Positions 1 through 11,600 are shown, counted from the first letter of the stretch. The stretch is 64,000 bases of DNA from Platerodrilus igneus (GCA_036346225.1 JARFIW010000003.1:8083501-8147500); one strand, 5' to 3'. The notes: generated by a model not told the origin, from the sequence alone. Program-made: numbers and translations.

Positions 1-193
1 TACCCCAAATGTCATAATGGGGTTTCCGAGCACCAATGACTCCAGCTGTAATAGGCCCATGATTAATACCCAGCTTCAGTACAAAGTGATTGAAGCTCTG
101 TTCGTTGATGCCCTGTAGAGCTTTTTTTAGTTCTAATGCAAATTCAACCAATAGAGCTAAATGCGCCCATCTTATTGTAATAGGGTCGTCAGG
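1..193 (-). CDS. Ac3: Adenylate cyclase exon, C2 catalytic domain (Ac3/ADCY3-like), partial at window edge
   Basis: Read on the minus strand this is an open exon entered through a TTTCAG acceptor at 194-195, phase 0, and running off the window. It encodes the C2 cyclase segment with the motifs [21 protein letters not shown] (interrupted here only for length: [20 protein letters not shown]), which in class III adenylate cyclases carries catalytic-core residues of the C2 half. The preceding stretch, [12 protein letters not shown], matches the SFNNFMLRIGMN type seen in ADCY3. The start joins in frame to the exon at 255-322. The enzyme makes cAMP from ATP at the plasma membrane. Family call is strong; assignment to the ADCY3 subtype comes from several exons together. 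Confidence 0.9.
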
Positions 194-254
194 CTGAAAT
201 TTAAAATTTAAAATTATGATACCTTTGATTTTTTAACTTCTCAAACACCTTAAC

Positions 255-322
255 CTGTCTGGATGGATTTAGGCCACTTGCTGCCATGTAAGTTGATCCA
301 ATAGTTTTTATTTTTATAATAT
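255..322 (-). CDS. Ac3: Adenylate cyclase exon, C2 domain (GSTYMAASG motif)
   Basis: A 68 bp minus-strand exon, acceptor AAG at 323-325 and donor CAG|GTTAAG at 254-255. It encodes KIKTIGSTYMAASGL, the hallmark C2 segment of membrane adenylate cyclases, then ends in phase 0 so that it joins the exon at 1-193. Its first two bases need one base carried from the previous exon. The nearest upstream coding exon (22202-22284) ends with no carried base, so at least one small exon of length 3n+1 should lie between them. Confidence 0.9.
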
Positions 323-1020
323 CTTAAAACTGGAGTCGTTCCAAAAGCTGAAAGTAATATTATTTTAGTGAATAAATAGTACTAAAGAAGTTTAAACATT
401 TATGTAATTTAAGAAAGCACAAACACCTATTTTTCAATTTCTTTAGGCCTGTAGTGAGTTCACCACAAAGAATCAGCGCAAACCAATTTCAAAATTGATG
501 AAAACCGCGTATGGGTTTTATTTCGGTTGAAATTAGGATAGAAATGGAAACCGCATAAACGTGTACTACGTGTTATGTTAAGCTCACTCAGTGGTTACAA
601 AGTAAAAGGGAGCATACGCCTTTTGTTGTTTTTAAGGTTTGGCAAGACCAACAAATAATTAAAACAATGGTTTATTGTCCCTGGGGTTTCTTTAAATAAA
701 AAAGGTACCGTGCACCCAAATGTTCTATCGGTTATGAGATCAACCTCTCATGGAAATGATTTACCTGTCCGACTGGGGATTTCCGATTCTGAGAATGATT
801 GTTCTGAAAATAATGCGACGAAGAAATTTCAAGAAATCACCATTTAAAATTAGAAAACCGTCTAATGAACCACTTATCGTTTCACAAGTAGAACTTAATA
901 ATTTGGTTTGCCAGTTGTATTTATTAAAACACCAAGCAGACCTTCACACTAGCTTCACGCCTAAAGGAGTAGAATTTATTGAGTAATAATACTAAAATTT
1001 GAGATTATGCGAATCAGTGG
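323..1020. other. Intronic, no gene seen
   Basis: AT-rich intron of the cyclase gene. Short open frames here (for example 750-986 on the plus strand) show no recognisable motif and no splice context. Expected small C2 exon of the cyclase was looked for and not found. Confidence 0.5.
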
Positions 1021-1024
1021 AACA

Positions 1025-2025
1025 CAGTAGGTGTAGATCTGGAAAAAGCATTCGGCAATAATAATGGAAGAAAATGTTCAAAATACTTAAAAGGATTGGA
1101 ATGATAGTTCATAGCTTATACAAAGAGTAAACAGCGGTGATAGAATTAGAGCATGAACGTAGAGAAGTAAATATTAGGAAAGGGATGACACAAGGATGTG
1201 TCCTAACGCCGTTAATTTTTAACTTGCACATCGAAGAGGCAATGAATACTGTCAAATGCAAGAAGGCATTTGGAATTATTATGCAGGGACAAAAGATTCA
1301 TATGCTTAGATTTGCCGATGATATAGCAGTATTAGCATCTAGCAAGTAAGATTTACAAGTAGCTCTTAATGAAGTGGAAACCGGTGTAACAGAGAGATGC
1401 GGTATGAAAATTAACAAATGTAAAACTAAAGTACTAGTATGTAAAGCAAGGGAAAATAAGTCCAAAACCAGAATAAAAGTAGGAAACGAAAACTTACAAG
1501 AGGTTAAGGATTTCTGCTACCTAGGGAGTCAAATAACGCAAGATGGAAAAAGTGCCAAAGATATAAAAAGGATTAGTCCAAGATCCTGCTGCATTTAACA
1601 CAAAAAAGTACCTACTATGTTCAAAGACAACAAACATAGAAGCAAGGGAAAGATTGCTGAAAGCACATGTGTGAAGCACAGCACTGTAGGGATATGAAAC
1701 TTAGACAGTAGGAGAAGTGGACAGGAAAAGGTAGAAACCTTTGAAATGTGGTGCTACAGATGTATGAGAAAGATATCATAGACAGACAAAGTTAAGAACA
1801 AAGAGGTTCTATAAATGGTAGTGGAAGAAAGAAATATGTGGAAAACAGTAAAGAACAGGGGAGATAAGATGATAGGGCACATGCTAAGGCTAGAAGGAAT
1901 AGTGCGTAATATATTAAAAGCAGAGATTGGAAAAGCGAGAGGTAGAGGTAGACCTAGGTTAGACTATTTCACACAGATAGTCAAAGGTGTAGTCTGTGGG
2001 AATTTCAGGAAAAATGTGTAACGAG
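1025..2025 (+). pseudogene. Decayed LINE reverse transcriptase (RTE/craniofacial-development-like type)
   Basis: Four overlapping frame fragments read as one reverse transcriptase broken by stops and frameshifts. In order one sees a VDLEKAF-like finger motif (about 1036), the IRKGMTQGC palm motif (1159-1203), the catalytic box FADD preceded by LR (1306-1323), MKINKCKTKV, a DFCYLGSQIT box, a degraded MWCYRCMRKIS segment (about 1748), and a C-terminal tail with IGHMLRLEG and a GRGRPRLDY signature. This is the usual order in insect non-LTR elements lacking LTRs. There is no endonuclease domain upstream, so the copy is 5' truncated. Not functional. Clade placement is a guess from motif style. Confidence 0.8.
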
Positions 2026-2029
2026 CTCA

Positions 2030-2965
2030 GAATAGAAATTGATGGAGTTTAATGAAAAAAAAAATTGTACTTGAACTTGATGATTATTATGAGCATCTAC
2101 AAATGTCAGTTTTGCAATATTCTCAACTAATGTTGACTGTGCAAAAGAATTTGGTGGAAAGCTACTAATTCGGCAAATGTCTATGTGTTGGGGAATCTTA
2201 GTAGCCGCAGGTTACTTAACCCCTTTCACATACCATTGAATTTCGGTAAAATAAGATATACACTTCGAAAACAATAGAAAATGGACTTAGCTATATCTAA
2301 GCTGCGATAATTTCAGGGAAATGTGTAGGCTAGCTCAGAATAGAAATCAATGGAAGTTTGCATTCAACCAGTTCCAAGACGCAAACCTAATGACAAAAAA
2401 ATAATTGCATTTAAACCTAATGATTATAATAAACAACTACAGATATTAGTTTTGCAATATTCCCAAATAATGTTGATTGTGCGAAAGGATATATTTGAAA
2501 ACTATTAATTCGGCAAACGGTTAAATGATGAGGGTTCTTTGTAGCGGCAGGTTGCTTGTACGGCTACGAAAGCGGGACAGTAGGCAAAACAGACAGAAAG
2601 AAGGTAGAAGCCTTTTGGAATGTGGTGCTTCAGATATATGATGATGATAGCATGGATAAACAAAATTAATAACAAAGACGTTCTAGAAATAGTAAAGAAA
2701 GAAAGATATCTATGGAAAACAAAAGGAGAAGGAGAAATAGAAAACAGGACACGTTCTAAGGCAAATGGGGAATAGTGCAGGATATATTACAAGCTGAAAT
2801 AGGAAAGATAGAGAGATAAAAGGAAGCCCGGATCGGACTATTGCACGCAGATATTGAAAGATGTAAGCTGTGAGAATTTCAGGGAAACGTTTAGGCTAGC
2901 TCAGAATAGGAAACAACGGAAGTACGCGACTAAACCAGTTCCAGGACTGAAGACCTAATGATGAT
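2030..2965 (+). repeat. Tandem degenerate LINE 3' tails
   Basis: The tail following the reverse transcriptase is present three times: the phrase beginning AATTTCAGG(G)AAA and containing AGCTCAGAATAG occurs near 2003, 2309 and 2876, each followed by a run with CCAGTTCCA or its decayed form and a CTAATGA tail. Between them, 2065-2190 and 2400-2520 are imperfect copies of each other (shared TTTTGCAATATTC and ACTAATTCGGCAAA/CTATTAATTCGGCAAA). A second piece of reverse transcriptase C-terminus (GAC/GTAGGCAAAACAGACAG, VEAFWNVV) lies at about 2574-2700. These are nested or tandem insertions of one LINE family. Confidence 0.7.
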
Positions 2966-3248
2966 GACTAAAATTTCATATAATAAGGATCTGATAAAAT
3001 AATTTACTAAAAAAGATTAACTGTGTTCGCATTGTGGTATAAAAAGTTTGATATCTGCTTAGGGTACTACTAATAATTTTAAAGATTGGTGATTGTTCAT
3101 CGATTTTTAATATGCTTCAGCATGTTAATTTGCAACCATTACATAAAAAAATCAGGGCTGATGCATAATTTTTTCAAAGCACTGAATAACGAAAAAGAAG
3201 GACTATGCAAAGAATCATTAAATTACGCTTTTAATAGAAATTCCCACT

Positions 3249-3698
3249 GTGGAGATTAATAATTACAATTATTATCATATATTTGCTTTCCCTATGAAAA
3301 TTACTAGCCAATATCAAGTTATTATCCTTAAAACCAAGTTCCTTTCCCTAAATGAACTTAGATATGAATTCACAAATAAAAAGTGCAAGGAAGAGGCACC
3401 CAGCCAATACTTGTGTCAATCATTAACGACAACAGCTATTCAAACAGATGGCGCTTGTGAAGTAGAATTATTACGATTCTCTAATCACAACAAGAATTGT
3501 GTGCCAAAACCAGTACAAGTTACAGACATGAAAATTCAAAAAGTTACAGACAACAAATGGATTGCTGTATTTCCTCAGGAAGTAAAAGCAACCGCCAATT
3601 GCAACCAAGACGAAAACAATTTAGCCTTAATTGCAAGCAAAGTGATCACCATAAAAGAAGATTGCTACTTAAAACTAAAAAGTGAAATTATTCGAAGT
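3249..3698 (+). pseudogene. Retroviral-type envelope protein, 5' part, interrupted
   Basis: An open frame whose first 150 or so codons look like the membrane-distal part of insect retroviral (errantivirus/baculovirus F-like) envelope proteins: a YYHIFAFP start block, a YEFTN segment followed by spaced cysteines, and further single cysteines around 3430-3670. The open frame formally continues to 3803, but from 3699 it reads through the terminal inverted repeat of the Polinton, so those last 35 residues are not envelope. A C-terminal envelope-like piece lies on the same strand beyond the Polinton at 19588-19932. No gag or pol of the same provirus is seen to the left; 3010-3248 may hold a decayed N-terminal part. 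Family call rests on pattern only. Confidence 0.5.
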
Positions 3699-3880
3699 AG
3701 TGCAGAGAAAATGTGGAGCTGTTTTGAATTCGGTTTTCTAGCGAGAAGTTATAAAGTAGGTCAGATGCAAAATATCGCATTCAAGTCAATTGTGTTTAAT
3801 TAAAGTGGATTCTGATTTATGTTTTTTACTTTTGTTTAGAGGCTGCAAATACACATGGGCCGATTTGACTTCAAAGTGTG
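3699..3880 (+). repeat. Polinton left terminal inverted repeat
   Basis: About 180 bp, matching the complement of 19201-19379 with only a few differences in the outer 175 bp (for example TTAATTAAAG versus TTAACTAAAG, and TACTTTTG versus TACATATG). Inner ends diverge after CACATGGGCCG. Confidence 0.85.
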
Positions 3881-4057
3881 CCCAACAGTAGGAAAAGCAG
3901 CGGTGGTAATCAAGGTCAATCCTATCTAATATAAGTAAAAAATCTTCGACTAGCAATCATAACAACATAAATTAGTTAACGGAATGTTGTGTGTAAGATA
4001 GAAGCAAGTAATTAAATGCAATATGGATTTTAATACCCTTAATAAAACCACATATCG

Positions 4058-4337
4058 TGCATTTATATTTCCAATGCTCCGCCAGAAGGTACTACATTGG
4101 CCAGGAGGCGAGTTTTTTGTTGAATGGAAATTTAGAATTTTGTCGAACCCATGCCGTTCAAGGCAAGGTAGGGATCTTTAACGTGCGTGACAACACTCAC
4201 ACACGGGACCTCCATTTAACCTCTCATCCGAACGAGGGTGTATTTTTGTAAAAAATGCTCACCTGTCATTTTTCAAGCAGTCGGCCGTGTCGGGATTTAA
4301 ACCCAGGACCTTGGGATCCGTAGTCTTACGCTTACTA
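4058..4337 (-). repeat. SINE copy, tRNA-derived family, 5' end decayed
   Basis: The complement of this stretch matches the SINE at 48753-49047 over its body: AGGTCC(C)TGGG(T)TT with a B-box-like segment, CACCCTCGTTCGGATGAGAG, GAGGTCCCGTGTGTGAGTGT, CACGCACGTTAAAGATCCC, and a 3' end CCAATGTAGTACC…GGAGCATTGG. The A-box end is missing or unrecognisable. Confidence 0.75.
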
Positions 4338-4596
4338 CAGAAGAGTTCAAAAGTATATTGTCATTGAGATATTTTGAATACCTTCAAGCACATGGAGTGA
4401 AACAATTAAATGAAAGTATTGGCTCGAACAAACACATATACATAACTAGTAAGGGATCGATCGGTCTAACTGTCAACATAGAATTTTCAGAATAATATGT
4501 CACTAATCTAAGAAATTAGTTTATTATAATAATATACATCTTGTTCTTTACTGTTTATTTTATTATAACACATCTAAGTCGATTGTATAAAGAATG

Positions 4597-4663
4597 ATGT
4601 ATTTAATTAAAGTGGGTTCTGATTTATGTGTGTTTTACTTTGAGGTTACTACCTTGTTTAGAG
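4597..4663 (+). repeat. Partial copy of Polinton TIR segment
   Basis: TTAATTAAAGTGGGTTCTGA and the following TTTAGAG run repeat the inner TIR segment at 3796-3842 in the same orientation. Either a duplication made during nested insertion or a fragment of another Polinton copy. Confidence 0.55.
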
Positions 4664-4750
4664 AAAGTCTTGTTTCAAAGAGAAACTTTTATAAAATACT
4701 CTTATTTACAAATTGTTGAATATTTTGATCTAACTATTTACAATTAAAAT

Positions 4751-5539
4751 CTAACTATTTATAAATGAAAAAGTATTTAATAACTCCCGTTCTTGAAGTA
4801 TCTGCTGCTTCCTTGCAGCCAGTTCCTCTCTTTTTTGCTTTATTATTTCTAATTCCAAATCTAGACGACGCAGTAGCTTCTCTCCACGCTTCTTAAATGC
4901 ATTAAGCAGCTCTACTGTGTCATCTTCGTAGGATTTGTCATCTTCACAGCAAACAGCCATATTAGGTTCTGCACATAACTTTTTTATAGCCAACATGTTT
5001 TTGCCAGATCTGTGAGCATAACATAACAGATTATTGTAGGTTCCCCTTTTCTTTTGTATACTACCTGATGTTTCTGAGAGGATCAGAATGTGCCAACGAA
5101 CCGACGATAGCCTCAGAATTTCCAGAATGGTTTTTTGACCCTAATCTAATGTAACTTATAAATTAGTAGTGTTTGCATAAACATAAATATATTCTAACGT
5201 ACATGTATGGTTTTGCTTTACTATGACGTTGATCATTGGTACATCTAATTTCGAGTAGAGGAACTGGCTGCGGTGGAACAACAACAGGAGCGGCAGACTC
5301 GGACATTTCATTGCTCCTAAAACGCGCAAATCTATCAATATTAAAGCACATGTATAAATGTAAAAAAGCACTTACCGTGATATATCTATTACGTCACTAT
5401 CAAAAATAGCAGCAGTGTCAAGTTGAGGTGAAGAACCAAAAACTTCTTTAATCGAGTCTTCGTTAGAATGAAATATAAATTGTCCTAGAACTTTTACGCT
5501 GGTACTGCTACCATTTGTGATCGATGATAAGTTACTCAT
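4751..5539 (-). CDS. Three-exon gene for a 223-residue coiled-coil protein inside the Polinton
   Basis: Exons on the minus strand: 5539-5376 (ATG start, 54 codons plus 2 bases, donor CG|GTAAGTG), 5316-5199 (acceptor TTTTAG, donor TAC|GTTAGA) and 5140-4751 (acceptor ATTAG, stop TAA). Introns are only 59 and 58 bp. Phases agree at both junctions and the joined frame is open throughout, unlike most genes around it. The N-terminal 55 residues are Ser/Thr/acidic (starts MSNLSSITNGSS), the middle has VVVPPQPVPLLEIRC, and the last 45 residues form a charged amphipathic helix rich in E, K, R and L (KKRGEKLLRRLDLELEIIKQ onward), likely a coiled coil. An AATAAAATAAA polyadenylation-like run lies downstream at about 4558 (complement). 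I do not recognise the family; it could be element-borne or a gene of another transposon. Confidence 0.55.
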
Positions 5540-5672
5540 TTTTTAAAGTTGCTAGTAGTAGCAACTAATAATTATACAAGAGATCTGATTGAATACTGTT
5601 GGTAAAACCTACGTGAAGTATTTATATTAGAAAAAATTAAAAAATTTGCATCGTTTTCTGAAAAAATTGCAA

Positions 5673-5675
<3 letters not shown>

Positions 5676-5717
<42 letters not shown>
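5676..5717. repeat. (TA)n microsatellite
   Basis: Uninterrupted TA run directly before the dispersed repeat that starts at 5722; a second TA run is at 7611-7647 beyond the Penelope sequence. Confidence 0.95.
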
Positions 5718-5721
<4 letters not shown>

Positions 5722-6046
5722 CAGGGTGTCCCAACGCATACGAAACGCTCGATTACTGCTTAATGGTAACTTTTAGCGAAAAAAGTTTCAAGTAAATCTT
5801 ATGTATATTCAAAATGGCTACAACGTAAAATTAATTAGTGTTATACAGGGTGTTCAATAAAAAGTTATATACCAAAGTTATGTTTTTTTAAATGGAACAC
5901 CCAGTATTTCATTACAAATTCTGATTTCTCGTATCAAACTAAGGTAACTTTTATCAGTTTTACCTATACCTAAATCTCATAGTTGTTGAGATATTCAACT
6001 TTTTTCAAAATTGCATGATCCATTAAAAATTTTTGTGACACCATGA
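5722..6046 (+). repeat. Dispersed 'CAGGGTGTCCC' repeat, copy 1
   Basis: About 325 bp beginning ACAGGGTGTCCCAACGCATA and ending TTGTGACACCATGA. A second copy lies at 31229-31548 with scattered differences. It contains internal short GGGTGTTC/GGAACACCC inverted motifs. Its right end abuts the Penelope-derived palindrome exactly at 6045-6047. Confidence 0.85.
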
Positions 6047-6521
6047 AAAAAGTCATGTAAAAAGAATAGTTCTTTTTGAGGAACTCTGCGTTGCACAGAC
6101 CATGTATTTTTTGGACAACAGACTTTACGGTGTCTAGTTTTTGAGTCAAGCTGTGGCAGGATTTAATATTTATAATTCTATTAGAAGCTGTGGGTTTTTG
6201 ATATATATCTGTAATAATATGGTTATCGCGCCTTATGAGTAGTAAATCTAAAAATGGCAGTTTTTTATTGGACTCAATTTCAATCGTAAACTTTAAGTCT
6301 TTGTGGTACGAATTAAATGCGGTATGTGTCATATATATCTTGTCCTTTGGTAAGCACAAAAGAAAATCGTCAACGTACACTAGTTGAATAGGTATTGGGA
6401 AATCTAGTTTCTCAATGAGTTTCTCATAAGGCACGATAACCATATTATTACAGATATATATCAAAAACCCACAGCTTCTAATAGAATTATAAATTTTAAA
6501 TCCTGCCACAGCTTGACTCAA
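6045..6521 (-). pseudogene. Penelope-like element fragment, reverse transcriptase 3' half (inverted copy)
   Basis: On the minus strand the frame reads a Penelope-type reverse transcriptase: palm box YVDDFL (6369-6386), then LKFTIEIE, LPFLDLL, TDIYQKPTASNR and KSCHSL, the ordered signature of PLEs. It breaks off at 6045 in the middle of the sequence that the plus-strand copy continues. The first 30 codons of the computed minus ORF (6521 to about 6430) are antisense to the other copy and are not coding. No N-terminal reverse transcriptase domain is present, so this is a 5'-truncated piece. Confidence 0.8.
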
Positions 6522-6617
6522 AAACTAGGCACCGTAAAGTCTGTTGTCCAAAAAATACATCGTCTGTGCAACGCAGAGTTCCTCAAAAAGAACTATTCTT
6601 TTTACATGACTTTTTTC
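6045..6617. repeat. 573 bp palindrome from head-to-head Penelope copies
   Basis: Arms 6045-6239 and 6423-6617 are near-perfect inverted copies of 195 bp (small differences such as GCGCGATAAC versus GCACGATAAC and TTTATAATTC versus ATTTATAATTC context). The 183 bp loop carries the YVDD part of the minus-strand copy. Confidence 0.88.
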
Positions 6618-7187
6618 AAAAACAACGGATACCCCACCGATCTATTAAATCGATGTTGGAAATCTAATCCTCCTGTTTCCATTAACAAAAATACGACACT
6701 TCAATATCGCAAGCTAGCTCTTGTCCCAAAACTGTCCCAAAAATTATTCAACATCTTGAACACCGACAATATTAAAATTAGCACTTATTATAAAAAAACA
6801 GACCGCATTCTATTTTCAAAAATAAAAGACAAAAGCCAAAAGTTTGAAACACCAAACGTCATCTGTAGCATACCTTGTACAGGCTGCGATGGTCAGTACA
6901 TAGGCCAGACCAAGCAATTACTTATTAATAGAATCAGGGGCCACAAATCCAATTGCAAAAATTCATCGCGCAATAATAAAGACTCTATAGCTTTAGTCGC
7001 TCATTATAAATCAAAAAAACATGAATTTGACTACGAAAATACTTCTGTTTTAGCCGTAGAAGAAGATCTTACTCGCCGTTTGTTTAAAGAAATGTTTTTT
7101 ATATATAAACAAAAAAATTCAATTAATCAAAAAACGGATACCCAAAATCTGTCTGCAATAAACATTAATATTTTTAACTTAGCATAA
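6423..7187 (+). pseudogene. Penelope-like element fragment with GIY-YIG endonuclease
   Basis: Plus-strand copy of the same family. It starts near TDIYQKPTASNR (about 6438), runs through QKIHRLCNAEFL and the conserved VPKLSQKLFN segment, then a GIY-YIG nuclease: CSIPCTGC, GQYIGQTKQ, INRIRGHK (about 6862-6945) and a downstream HYKSKKHEFDY block. The 224-codon frame from 6513 is open to a TAA at 7185-7187, so this half is intact from the linker to the C-terminus. PLEs pair a reverse transcriptase with this nuclease for target-primed insertion; here the two halves lie head to head on opposite strands, so neither is autonomous. Confidence 0.85.
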
Positions 7188-7189
7188 CC

Positions 7190-7603
7190 ATCCTACCGTT
7201 AACCTTATAATACTAACTATAGTCATAAGTGTATTCTCCGCTAACTAAAATTTAGAAAATTTTATATTATATATCCTTTCTACACTAACAACAATTTATA
7301 CTCACTCAACTGGTCACTAATATCTTTATGTTGATATCTATAACACGCCTTTTAATTAGATTGTAACGTTTAGGTCTAGTCATTTATTTTCAATTATTTA
7401 AGTATTAAGGTACGTATTTTTAACTAATTTTAATTTATACTTAGTGGTTCTTTTTATAGCTGTGATAATGTGAATAAATTTCATGAAACATGGCATACAA
7501 TTCAAGTTTTTAGTTTTTAATTTTTATACTTCGGTCCTCAGTAACCGTAATCAGTTTTTATAAAAATAAATATGCAGGACATGATACAAGTCAATATCAA
7601 TCT

Positions 7604-7652
<49 letters not shown>

Positions 7653-8600
7653 TGCCTCAGTAGAAATAACAAATTGGATTCATTGTCTGAAAAAAAATTG
7701 CAACGAAAGCACATAGTAAATTAAAAAACCTAAATTAGTTTAATTTCGTTTAAAATAATGCAATGCAAATGGCCCTTAACTAATACAGTAATATATAGAA
7801 TAAGTTTTAGATTACTGGTGGCATAATTTATTTGTATTTACACGATTCATGCTGCATCATAAAATTCTTTAATTGTCAAGGTACTGCTATATAGCTTCCA
7901 ATAAATTAAATTGCACGACGTTAATTGTATTATGATAAAACTGCAGAATGTTTTTAATACTGTTTTTAAAAAAAAAAAATTGTGTACCTATCACAACCAG
8001 AAAACGGCATTTCTATTTATGATTGGTACAGGATCGCTTTTGTTAACCTTTTTCATTTGCACATAGCCATGAGTGTGTGTAAATTATTAAATAACATTGA
8101 CAGTTTAATCTAAGATATTTCAAATTTGCTTTGTTTTTTCTGAAATTTTTTTATATGTAACCATAAAAATAGCACTGTAATGCTAGCATATTTTCCGTAC
8201 ACACAGCATAAATCAAAGGTCGTATAAGAATATTATTATTACTGTACTGCGAGCAAGCATATTTTCCGTAAACACAGCTAAATGAAATGATGCAAGGTCG
8301 TCGTGTCGATGCAAGTGTTAATAAAACCCGAAATCAGATATTTTGCTTATTAAAACTAGATTTGTTGGAAATTAAAATTCAGTGTTAATTTTTCTGCTGA
8401 ATATTCTTTAAAAATTAAACCATTCAAGCTTGAAAATCATCTTAAATAAAACGTAAATAAAGGCGATTTTACCAATTGCATCCAAAGCAATTCGCTATGC
8501 AATTATTTTGATTGCATAGAAATAAATATTATTGCATTATTGCATTATAACATTTTTGATGCTAATTCTTTTACAGTTGTTTTGCTTACGTCAGTTGATA
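7190..8600. other. Noncoding part of the Polinton and Penelope tail
   Basis: No gene seen. Contains a TA microsatellite at 7611-7647 and a pair of imperfect direct repeats around CATATTTTCCGTA(C/A)ACACAGC at 8188-8227 and 8260-8303, each followed by AAGGTCGT. Confidence 0.6.
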
Positions 8601-8606
8601 TTTTTG

Positions 8607-8614
8607 TATAAATA
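8607..8614 (+). promoter_or_regulatory. TATA box before the polymerase B gene
   Basis: TATAAATA about 55-60 bp upstream of the ATG at 8668, in a position suited to a core promoter for the plus-strand polymerase gene. Confidence 0.45.
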
Positions 8615-8667
8615 GTCAATAAAGCTCTACATATATTAAGTAGTGTAGTGTAGTGATTTATAGAATC

Positions 8668-11600
8668 ATGAATTCTGAAACGGTAGCCGAGATTAGTAGT
8701 GCTATTTTAAAGTTAACAGTGAAATATATGAATCTAATCAGATCAGCTGATGCAATTATGAAACACATGATAATTATAAAAACAAGTGTAAGTTTATTAA
8801 AGCTTGCGATTAAAAATAAGGCATACGAAGACAATCGCCAGGAAAATCCTAGTAGACTGGAATTTAATTTGGCACATCTTAAAAGTTACCTTGTACAATT
8901 GAGGCACTTGAAACGTTCTTTGGAATATCAAGGTAAAGGTATTGATGCAACGCTTTCTAGAGGTCATATTCGACATTCGATTTGGCATAATGTACAATCA
9001 TGTTTTGGAAGTCGAATAATTACGGGACTTATTACCAATTTAAATTATAAAGATACTTTAGTGTTCTTAGACAAGGCGTTCGCTAGTTTTAAACGCAAAA
9101 TTGTTGCTTGCTTAAAAAGTCAATGATGAAAGTTCATGTAATATTGTCCGCTAACTTTGTTAAGCCTATAACTGGTGAATAGATTTGAAGACGTTTCCTA
9201 CTGCAAATCGTCAACATCGATATAAACACCAATCTCAAGCAGTGGTATAAGGAGAACGTATTGGACAAGATATCGAAGCGATTGGAAAAATTTAGTGAAA
9301 AGGATTCAGGTTGGGCAATCCAAGAAGTTTTACACTTGAAGGTAAATATAAACAATCATGATCCGCTTAAAGGAGGGTGTTTCCGACAAATGCTAATGAG
9401 TATCACTGTCATTTTACTTGGATTAAGGATATGTCAAAATTATTAACAAAACAGTTGTCTTCACATCACCATAGAAAATTTTTTTGTTATAGATGTTTAA
9501 ATAATTTTAGTACAGCAGCATTACTTAAGCATCATTCGAATCATTACGAAAAACAGAATACTTGCTCAATAAGATTACCCGAAGAATCTGAAAAGTATCT
9601 AAAATTTAAACATTTCCACTACCATGAAAAGGTATCATTTGTAGTATATGCAGATCTCGAAAGTATATTAGAACCATGCAATGAGCCGGAGGTAATATTA
9701 AACACAGTCCGTTACCAAAGGCATATACCCTTTACTGTAGCGTACTGTTTGAAATGCTCGTATGATAATAAATATTCCAAATTTCAATTGTATCGTGGAA
9801 ACGATTGTGTAGAATGGTTTGTTGCTCAATTGAAACTGATTTCAGAAACGACAAATAAAATTTTCTGTAACTCAAAACCTATGAATCCTTTAACCGAAGA
9901 ACAAAGGTCAGCATATAAATTTGCCCTTCACTGTCACATTTGCAATAAAGCTTTTAGTATAGATGATATTAGAGTTCGCGATCACTGTCACTTTACAGGT
10001 GAATTTCGAGGAGCGGCTCATCAAGATTGCAACATCAATTATCATAATTCTTATATGATACCAGTGGTTTTTCATAACTTATCAGGCTACGATTCGCATT
10101 TCATTATTAAAAAAATTGCGTTAGGGTTTTCATGTTCGTTAAGAATTCTACCAATAAAAAAGGAAAAATACATATCTTTCACAAAATATGTAAAAGGTAC
10201 GAAAGTAAGTTTTAGATTTATCGATTCATCAGGTTTATGGCATCTAGCATTGAAAAATTAGCTTCCTACTTAGATGATAATAAAAAATCTATCACCAGAG
10301 AAAATTGTCTCTGATAATGAGTTTCGGTTACTTACGCGTAAAGGCATATTTCCCTATGATTACATTAACTCTTGGGATAGGCTCAATGAAACCAATTTAT
10401 CCTGTAAAACAGCATTCTTTAATTGTTTGCGCAATGAGGAAGTCTCAGATGAAGACTACAATCATGCTAAACACGTTTGGCAAACATTTAATATAAAAAC
10501 ACTAAGGGACTATCCAGATCTATATTTAAAAACAGATGTACTGCTCTTGACTGATATATTTGAAAACTTTAGAAAAACTTGCATGTTCACGTATAAGATA
10601 GATCCACTTCACTACTTTACGGCTCCTGGTTTAGCTCTAGATGCAATGTTAAAAACGACGAACGTTAAACTCGAGTTGCTTACTGATATTGAAAAAATAA
10701 TGTTTTTTAGAACGGGAAATTCGTGGTGGTGTTTCTCAATGTTTGAATAGATATGCCAAAGCAAATAACAAATATATGAATGCAGATTATGATCCGAATT
10801 TCGATTCTAAATATTTAATGTATTTTGATGTTAATAATTTATATGGGGCTGCAATGTCTGAATATCTTCCATATGGAGAATTTGAATTTTTAGATGGCAC
10901 CAATCCAGATATAGTACGTTTAGACATACTTAATTTTCCCGATGATTCTGATGTAGGATATATTTTTGAATGCGATTTACACTACCCAGTATCTTTACAT
11001 GAAATTCACAGTGACTTACCTTGGGCGCCTGAACATATGATACCACCAGTACCTTCTAATAAATCAAACCTAAAGAAATTACTTACAACTTTATATCCAA
11101 AACTCAACTATATTTTTCACTACAAGAATTTAAAAATGTATTTAAACTACGGTTTAGAACTGAAAAAGATTCATAAGGTTCTTCGGTTTAAACAAGCTCC
11201 TTGGTTAAAAGAATACATTGATTTGAATACAAAATTAAGACAACAGTCAAAAAACAGTTTCGATATATGCTTTTATAAAAATATGATAAATTTAGTTTAT
11301 GGAAAAATGATGGAAAACGTACGGAAATGGAAAGATGTGAAATTAGTGACCGAATGGGAAGGACGGTTGAAAGCTCGTACTTACATAGCAAAACCTAATT
11401 TTCACAGTTGCACTGTATTAGACAAAAATCTTGTCTTAATAGAAATGAATAAATTAGAGGTTTATTTAAACATTTAAACATTTATGTAGGTTTCTCTATT
11501 CTAGATATTTCAAAAACCTATTTATATGAATTTCACTATAGTTATATAAAATCGCAATTTGCTAACAAAGCAAAGCTGCTGTACACAGATACGGATAGTT

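Noticed and set aside
3699..3803. C-terminal 35 residues of the envelope-like frame
   Set aside because: Sequence is the Polinton TIR; the same bases occur inverted at the other end.
6430..6521. N-terminal 30 residues of the minus-strand Penelope ORF
   Set aside because: Antisense of the plus-strand copy inside the palindrome arm.
8797..8997. Minus-strand ORF and similar shadows over Polinton genes (9134-9355, 11188-11391, 12797-13066, 13211-13447, 15398-15682, 17267-17485)
   Set aside because: All lie opposite frames with clear family motifs.
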